64,000 bases of DNA. Origin: Rahnella bruchi. Lineage in GTDB: Bacteria > Pseudomonadota > Gammaproteobacteria > Enterobacterales > Enterobacteriaceae. Under the pieces are notes generated by a model that was not told the DNA's origin, searched no databases, and saw only the letters and a list, made by a program, of their open reading frames with translations. Made by a program: the position numbers and the translations under genes. Every line of letters begins with the position of its first letter. Position 1 is the first letter of the stretch. The DNA is taken from assembly GCF_003614975.1 (NCBI RefSeq), contig NZ_QZWI01000008.1, positions 1-64,000 on the forward strand. Direction: 5' to 3'. Positions 59,168-64,000 of this stretch are shown piece by piece.

Positions 59168-60580
59168 TCACACTTTCCCCACAGCACCAAACACTAATCT
59201 GCCCTGATGGAACGTCGCTTTCACGTCTGACACCCGCGCGACCGCTTCGGCGGAACAGCTGGCGTCGACCAGGATCATCTCTGCGTTATCGTTCACTGCG
59301 GGCCACTGGCGTTTGCCGCTGTCATCGAGTGGAAGGACGTTGCCGGTGGCGATAGCAAGGGAGCGCGTCAGGCCAAATTCGTCGGAGTTGCCGTAGAGCT
59401 GGGCGTAGAGACTGGCTTTTTCCAGCATGCTGCCGGTGCCAAACGGCGACCAGTGGTCGATCACGCTGTCGGTGCCGGTCATCACGAAAACACCATTCTG
59501 GCTGAGCTGCGGCAGCGGCATGTTCAGTTTGCCCAGCGGAATGGTGGAGGCGACGGTGAACTGCTGCTCGGAAAGTCCGGCGATCACTTCTTCAAGTTCT
59601 GCACCCTGCATCATCGCCAGCGCGAAACCGTGGCTGAGCGTCACTTTGCCTTTCAGCTGCGGGTTTTTCTCCACGGTCTGAATCATGTATTTCACCGCCG
59701 CAATACCTGCGGGTGTGGTTTCATGCAGATGAATATCCACGCCTTTCTGGGTATCCAGTGCAATCTGGAACATTGCGTCGAGGGATTTTTCCATCGCGCC
59801 GTCCACATTAGTCGGATCCAGCCCGCCGACGTACTGCACGCCCATTTGCATCGCTTCGCGCATCAGGCCGTCGACTTTCGAATGCAGTAATCCGTGCTGC
59901 GGGAACGCCACGATTTCACAGCTGAAATCCTGCTGATGTTTTTCCAGTGCGAGTTTCAGATGCTCCAGGCTTTTCAGGCCGCTGACCGGGTCGATATTGC
60001 AATGACTGCGCGCCCCGGTCGTACCTTTGGAATGCAGCAGGCCGATGATTGCTTCGGCGTGTTCTACTGACGTCGGTAACAGTTGCGGGATCAGCACCTG
60101 TTCGCGGGCAATCATGTCCATGATAGTTTTGCCTTTACGCGGGCGCGGCGCTTCCCATTTGCCACCGTAGAAGGTCTTGTCGAGGTGGATATGCATGTCA
60201 CGCGTGGCGGGCAGCAGAAGTAATCCCCGCGCATCAAAGGCAGGCAACGTAGTGGCCGGTGCATCTTTTGCTGGCTGGATCGCAACAATTTTTCCGTTGT
60301 TGATCTCCAGATTGTACAACCCGGTTTTCGTGGCAATAACGATATCGCCTTCGCGCTCAAAACCCTCTTCCAGCCGGACATTACGCAGCTGGTAGTGCGG
60401 AGCAGAAATGGCGTTGATCTGGCTGGCATCGTCACATTTTTCGTTCATTGCGCCTGCTTTAAACGGCGAGGCCGATGCGAAGCCGGAGGCCATCCCTGCG
60501 GTGAGCAGTGCGCCGGTGGCGGTGATTCTGGCGCTATGAGAGAGAAAGTTTCTGCGGCTTTGTTGCTGAGGATTTTGCAC
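59168..60580 (-). CDS. Tat-exported amidohydrolase (cytosine-deaminase-like)
   Basis: The protein of about 470 residues begins with a twin-arginine signal (QQQSRRNFLSHSA, then ITATGALLTAGMASGFASA). The amidohydrolase metal ligands are seen as the HxH of RDMHIHLDKTF near 130, HLHETTPAG near 290, LSHGFAL near 320 and the Asp in TGTDSVIDHWSPFG near 375, a pattern close to cytosine deaminase and isopropylammelide hydrolases. A GTG at 60580 with AAGGA seven bases upstream is preferred; ATG at 60598 is the other choice and has a poor ribosome site. Close to a LysR gene and hpxO, so a nitrogen-ring substrate is plausible but unproven. Confidence 0.83.
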   Translation of the reverse strand: MQNPQQQSRRNFLSHSARITATGALLTAGMASGFASASPFKAGAMNEKCDDASQINAISAPHYQLRNVRLEEGFEREGDIVIATKTGLYNLEINNGKIVAIQPAKDAPATTLPAFDARGLLLLPATRDMHIHLDKTFYGGKWEAPRPRKGKTIMDMIAREQVLIPQLLPTSVEHAEAIIGLLHSKGTTGARSHCNIDPVSGLKSLEHLKLALEKHQQDFSCEIVAFPQHGLLHSKVDGLMREAMQMGVQYVGGLDPTNVDGAMEKSLDAMFQIALDTQKGVDIHLHETTPAGIAAVKYMIQTVEKNPQLKGKVTLSHGFALAMMQGAELEEVIAGLSEQQFTVASTIPLGKLNMPLPQLSQNGVFVMTGTDSVIDHWSPFGTGSMLEKASLYAQLYGNSDEFGLTRSLAIATGNVLPLDDSGKRQWPAVNDNAEMILVDASCSAEAVARVSDVKATFHQGRLVFGAVGKV

Positions 60581-60692
60581 GTCGAATTCCTTAATCATGA
60601 TGCGGGAGGATGCTGCTTCCCTTTCACCCTAAAAGATATCGCCGGTTCCGGCTGCGATTTTTCCCACTGCCTGTCAGTGGGAAACCTAATGC

Positions 60693-61547
60693 CTAACTGA
60701 GCTGGCAAAAATCCTTTAATTTTCCGGCCAGTGCGATTTGTGCTGGCGTCGCATCGGGGCGGTAAAACAGCGCCAGTTCGACGTTATCAATCTGAGGCAA
60801 TCCGCTTTCCGCACCTAAAATCCGGTGTTCCGGCAGACGGCAGCTGGCCGGTAATAATGTCACCCCCAGTCCTGCGGCACTGGCAGCGACCAGCGCGGCG
60901 AGGCTGGCGCTGCTGTAACTGATGCGCCAGCTGCGCCCGAGGGAATCCAGCGCATGACACAATTCTTCGCGGTATAAGCCGTTGAGCGGAAACAGTACCA
61001 GCGGGATCGGATCCCGTTCAAATGCCGGAAACGCGGCGCTGTCGAGCCACAGCATCGGCTCGGGACGCGAGGCATTGGCTTTCTCGCCGGTCAGCTGCTT
61101 CACCAGAATGATGTCCAGCATGTCCTGTTGCCAGGCGCGGCGCAGTTCGTGGCTCAGGCCGCTGGTGACGTCGAGGCGGATCTGCGGATGGGCGCGGCTG
61201 AACTGCGCCAGCAGCGTTGTGGTCGCTGCCGCAAAATCTTCCGGCACGCCGAGACGCACCACGCCGTCCGGCCACTGGTCGCTCAGTGCATCGTGTGCTT
61301 CACCATTGAGCGCAATGATGCGCCGCGCATAGCCGAGCAGCCGTTCGCCTTCTTCGGTGAGCTGCACCTGATGGGAAGTGCGTTCCAGCAGCGGCTTGCC
61401 CAGCGCTTCTTCCAGCCTGCGGATCTGCTGGCTGACGGTCGATTGCGACAGATAAACGCGGTCGGCGGCGCGGGTAAAACTGCCGGTTTCGCATACGGCG
61501 ACAAAACTGAGTAACTGCTGCGGGCTGAACATCGGATAGCGATTCAT
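60693..61547 (-). CDS. LysR-family transcriptional regulator
   Basis: The protein of about 284 residues has the LysR DNA-binding domain (FSPQQLLSFVAVCETGS; ADRVYLSQSTVSQQIRRLEEALG; LLERTSHQVQLTEEGERLLG) and an effector domain starting VRLGVPEDFAAATT. The ATG at 61547 is chosen; ATG 61532 is also fair, and a frame to 61718 is too long for the family. It lies upstream of the Tat amidohydrolase gene on the same strand and is divergent from hpxO, so it may control either. The Klebsiella hpx genes also have a LysR regulator (HpxR), but I cannot claim orthology. Confidence 0.88.
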   Translation of the reverse strand: MNRYPMFSPQQLLSFVAVCETGSFTRAADRVYLSQSTVSQQIRRLEEALGKPLLERTSHQVQLTEEGERLLGYARRIIALNGEAHDALSDQWPDGVVRLGVPEDFAAATTTLLAQFSRAHPQIRLDVTSGLSHELRRAWQQDMLDIILVKQLTGEKANASRPEPMLWLDSAAFPAFERDPIPLVLFPLNGLYREELCHALDSLGRSWRISYSSASLAALVAASAAGLGVTLLPASCRLPEHRILGAESGLPQIDNVELALFYRPDATPAQIALAGKLKDFCQLS

Positions 61548-61724
61548 TTTATAAATACTTATGTTTAATGTATTCGAAATATCAATACTACCCAGAGTAC
61601 CAACCTTCAGGCCCGCGCACCACACTGACTCATTGCGTGGGGATTTCGCGCCTCCTGCTCCAAAAGAACGCCTCGTTTTAGGGCATTTCTCCCGCGCTCC
61701 GGCAGTTTCTGATTTCACTTAAGA

Positions 61725-61734
61725 TTGTATACAA
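61725..61734. promoter_or_regulatory. TTGTATACAA palindrome before hpxO
   Basis: A perfect 10-base palindrome lies 71 bases before the hpxO start. Sites of this form are common for GntR/FCD-type regulators, and no gene for one is in view, so the binder would be encoded elsewhere. Chance occurrence is possible. Confidence 0.4.
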
Positions 61735-61804
61735 GGCTTCGGCGGCAAAATGTCTTTCTGGTACAGAAATTGCTTTTCTCCTGTATGACTCAGGGGAGAA
61801 AAAT

Positions 61805-62962
61805 ATGAAAGCGATCGTGATTGGTGGCGGTATTGGCGGTACGTGTGCGGCGATTGCGCTGAAGCGTTTTGGTATCGAAACGGCTGTATACGAGGCGGTG
61901 AAGGAGATCAAACCGGTGGGCGCGGCGATTTCGATCTGGCCAAATGGCGTGAAGTGCCTGAACTATCTGGGTATGAAAGACGCGCTGCGCCAACTGGGTG
62001 GCAACATGCGTTTTATGGCCTACAAAGAATATCAGCAGGGTCAGACCATGACGCGTTTCAGCATGGATCCGCTGATCCAAAGCGTCGGCGAGCAGCCGTA
62101 TCCGGTAGCGCGCGCGGAACTTCAGTCGATGCTGCTTGATACCTATGGCCGCGATCAGGTGCAGTTTGGCAAACGCGTCACACACGTTGAAGATTCCGCC
62201 GACAGCGTCACCGCCTGGTTTGACGACGGCACCTCTGCGACCGGCGATTTGCTGATCGCTGCCGACGGCACCCATTCTATTATCCGCCAGCACGTTCTGG
62301 GCTATGCCACGGAGCGCCGCTACGCCGGTTACGTTAACTGGAACGGTCTGGTGGAAATCGACGAAAGCATTGCACCTGCGGATCAATGGACGACGTTTGT
62401 CGGCGAAGGCAAACGGGTTTCGCTGATGCCGGTGAGCGGCAACCGTTTCTACTTCTTCTTTGATGTGCCGCTGCCAAAAGGTTTGCCGCAGGATCGCACC
62501 ACCGTGCGCGACGATTTGCAGGGCTATTTTGCGGGCTGGGCAGAACCGGTGCAGAAATTGATCAGTCAGATTGATCCGCAGACCACCAACCGCGTTGAAA
62601 TTCACGACATCGAACCCTTTATGCAACTGGTTAAAGGCCGTATTGCATTGCTCGGTGATTCCGGCCACAGCACCACGCCGGATATCGGGCAGGGTGGCTG
62701 TGCGGCGATGGAAGATGCGGTGGTGCTGGCCAATATGCTGCAAACCAATTCATTAGGCATTGAAGATGCGCTGCTACGTTATCAGGAAAAGCGCGCGTAT
62801 CGCGTGAAGGATCTGGTGCTGAAAGCGCGTAAACGCTGCGATGTCACCCACGGCAAAGAAATGGCCGTCACTGAACAATGGTATGAAGATTTAAAAACTG
62901 AAACCGGTGAACGCATTCTTTCCGGTATGTGCGAAACCATTCTGGGCGGGCCGCTGGAATAG
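61805..62962 (+). CDS. hpxO: FAD-dependent urate hydroxylase
   Basis: HpxO hydroxylates urate to 5-hydroxyisourate with FAD, NADH and oxygen in purine breakdown. The 385-residue product has the FAD fold at the N terminus (IVIGGGIGGTCAAIAL), AAISIWPNGVKCLNYLG, the mid-chain LIAADGTHSIIRQHVLG, RYAGYVNWNGLVEIDE, and the second FAD motif LLGDSGHSTTPDIGQGGCAAMEDA near 280 in two parts. It closely matches Klebsiella HpxO as I recall it. ATG 61805 follows GGGGAGAAAAAT. The rest of the hpx/uricase pathway is not in the window. Confidence 0.93.
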   Translation: MKAIVIGGGIGGTCAAIALKRFGIETAVYEAVKEIKPVGAAISIWPNGVKCLNYLGMKDALRQLGGNMRFMAYKEYQQGQTMTRFSMDPLIQSVGEQPYPVARAELQSMLLDTYGRDQVQFGKRVTHVEDSADSVTAWFDDGTSATGDLLIAADGTHSIIRQHVLGYATERRYAGYVNWNGLVEIDESIAPADQWTTFVGEGKRVSLMPVSGNRFYFFFDVPLPKGLPQDRTTVRDDLQGYFAGWAEPVQKLISQIDPQTTNRVEIHDIEPFMQLVKGRIALLGDSGHSTTPDIGQGGCAAMEDAVVLANMLQTNSLGIEDALLRYQEKRAYRVKDLVLKARKRCDVTHGKEMAVTEQWYEDLKTETGERILSGMCETILGGPLE

Positions 62963-63089
62963 TTTTTTATTCGCAGGAAATAACTTTTTACATATCCTTA
63001 AAGTTCCCTGTGTTTTTGCCGAAAATAGCATCAGAAGGATCAAGGTATCCACTGGCGCTGTGACGCATAAAACATAGGGACTCATCAGG

Positions 63090-64000
63090 ATGACAGTTAT
63101 CTCTGCGACAGGTAATCAGGCGCTCAACACGCTGGTTACGGCGACAAAATCACTGACGGCGGTCACTTCTGCGACCCGTCAGCAGCAGGTTTCGGCGCAA
63201 TCCACCTCGGTGATGATCGGCCAGACCGACACCCCGTCGCCGGTCTATAACATCACCAAACCGGCACTGGTCTGGGAACGTTCTTCCGGCGACCTGATGT
63301 CTTCAAAGCTCGCCTCGAACTTCAGCAATGCCGGTAACGCGGCGCGTTTTACCGGGCTCGGTGCGGCGCTGCTTGAGCGTTTTACCACTGACAGCAGCAG
63401 TTACTCGCAATCGGTGATGAAACAAACTTCAGCTCAATCAGCCAGTTCAGCGGGCAACGTCGCCGCCCAAAATCAGCTTCATGCCAAAGCCGATAACCAG
63501 ATAAGCCTGAGCATTAAAACTGCCAGCGGCGCGCTGGTGGATATCACGCTCGGCAGTGATGATGACGGTCTGGGCGTGCAGGTGAATGTCAGCAAAGGCA
63601 CGCTCAGCGATGCCGATCGCAAAGCACTGGCCGGGCTGGCAGAAGGTTTTCAGAAAGCGATTGATGGCCTGACCGCGCAGCCGCCAAAGCTGGATCTGAC
63701 TGGCCTGACAAAATTCGACAGCTCGGTGCTGTCGTCGGTGGATTTACACGCCACGCTCGGCACCACCAATACCCAGACGCTGGATTTCCATGCTGATGCC
63801 AGTACGCGCTCGGTGAAATCCACCGGTATTGCCGGCACGGTAGATATCAGCGTCGACATGAGCAAACGCGCGCTCCTGGGTACGGATACCCAGCAGAAAC
63901 AGGCGCTGAACAGTTATCTGAAGCAGATCAACAGCGCAGGCAATCGGGGCAGTGCCGATGATTCGCTGATGGCGATGTTCAAAGATGCCTTTACCGCGCT
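63090..64000 (+). CDS. unrecognised Ser/Thr/Ala-rich protein, partial (3' end outside)
   Basis: An open frame runs from ATG 63090 to the window edge, about 303 codons without a stop. The product begins MTVISATGNQALNTLVTATK and is rich in Ser, Thr, Ala and Gln, with few cysteines and no signal peptide. A more ordered stretch follows (QISLSIKTASGALVDITLGSD near 148, then LDLTGLTKFDSSVLSSVDLH). The alternating beta-like pattern and low complexity recall flagellar, hook-length or secreted proteins, but I cannot place the family. Codon use looks like the host. AGGGACTCATCAGG precedes the start. Calling it a gene is safe; its function is not known. Confidence 0.8.
   Translation, partial: MTVISATGNQALNTLVTATKSLTAVTSATRQQQVSAQSTSVMIGQTDTPSPVYNITKPALVWERSSGDLMSSKLASNFSNAGNAARFTGLGAALLERFTTDSSSYSQSVMKQTSAQSASSAGNVAAQNQLHAKADNQISLSIKTASGALVDITLGSDDDGLGVQVNVSKGTLSDADRKALAGLAEGFQKAIDGLTAQPPKLDLTGLTKFDSSVLSSVDLHATLGTTNTQTLDFHADASTRSVKSTGIAGTVDISVDMSKRALLGTDTQQKQALNSYLKQINSAGNRGSADDSLMAMFKDAFTA

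Noticed and set aside
61790-62743. 317-codon open frame on the minus strand opposite hpxO
   Set aside because: It mirrors the codon pattern of a strongly supported gene, has His/Arg-rich composition typical of antisense frames and no family features.

Overview
The window is chromosomal DNA of a gammaproteobacterium in the order Enterobacterales, most like the Yersiniaceae (Rahnella, Ewingella, Rouxiella or Serratia type). The reasons are the gene order, which follows the Escherichia coli 90-92 min region almost throughout (rrnE 5S, metA, aceBAK, iclR, metH, yjbB, lysC, pgi, psiE, ubiCA, plsB, dgkA, lexA-dinF, yjbJ, zur, dusA, pspG, qorA, dnaB, alr, tyrB, yjbR, uvrA, ssb), the very close protein matches to E. 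coli, and ERIC repeats next to several genes. The genus is inference; no 16S gene is in view.

Layout. 1-540: 3' end of a 5S rRNA gene, two terminators, a cluster of DNA mini-hairpins and a vestigial second 5S end. 540-7459: metA, the glyoxylate-bypass operon aceBAK with an IclR-operator-like site, and the iclR repressor. 7725-11408: metH. 11558-19407: an accessory block with a GntR/UTRA regulator, an ABC importer, an alkaline-phosphatase-superfamily hydrolase and a HAD phosphatase, reading directly into the phosphate transporter gene yjbB. 19480-22200: panS and lysC, the latter under a lysine riboswitch. 22405-32690: the core genes pgi to zur; the E. coli mal region between psiE and ubiC is absent. 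32790-39708: an accessory sugar cluster that looks like a reduced yph locus (ROK regulator, DUF5107/TPR protein, mutarotase-like protein, MFS sugar porter). 39817-45414: dusA, pspG, qorA, dnaB, alr. 45418-49553: accessory genes (periplasmic cyclohexadienyl dehydratase, Lrp-type regulator, YitT membrane protein, SDR enzyme and divergent LysR). 49670-55268: tyrB, yjbR, then a flavoprotein, a GST, a LysR regulator and an exported esterase. 55344-59068: uvrA and ssb with a shared SOS box. 59168-64000: a Tat-exported amidohydrolase, a LysR regulator, hpxO (FAD urate hydroxylase) and an unrecognised partial gene.

The most interesting parts are the 11.5-19.4 kb block, read here as import of an organophosphorus compound, hydrolysis, Pi release and then Pi movement by YjbB; the yph-like block with a swapped transporter; a CRP-like site plus strong terminator in a gene-free gap (possible small RNA); ERIC elements that begin at stop codons in four of four cases; and the hairpin cluster beside the 5S gene. 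No CRISPR array, insertion sequence, prophage or tRNA gene was seen.
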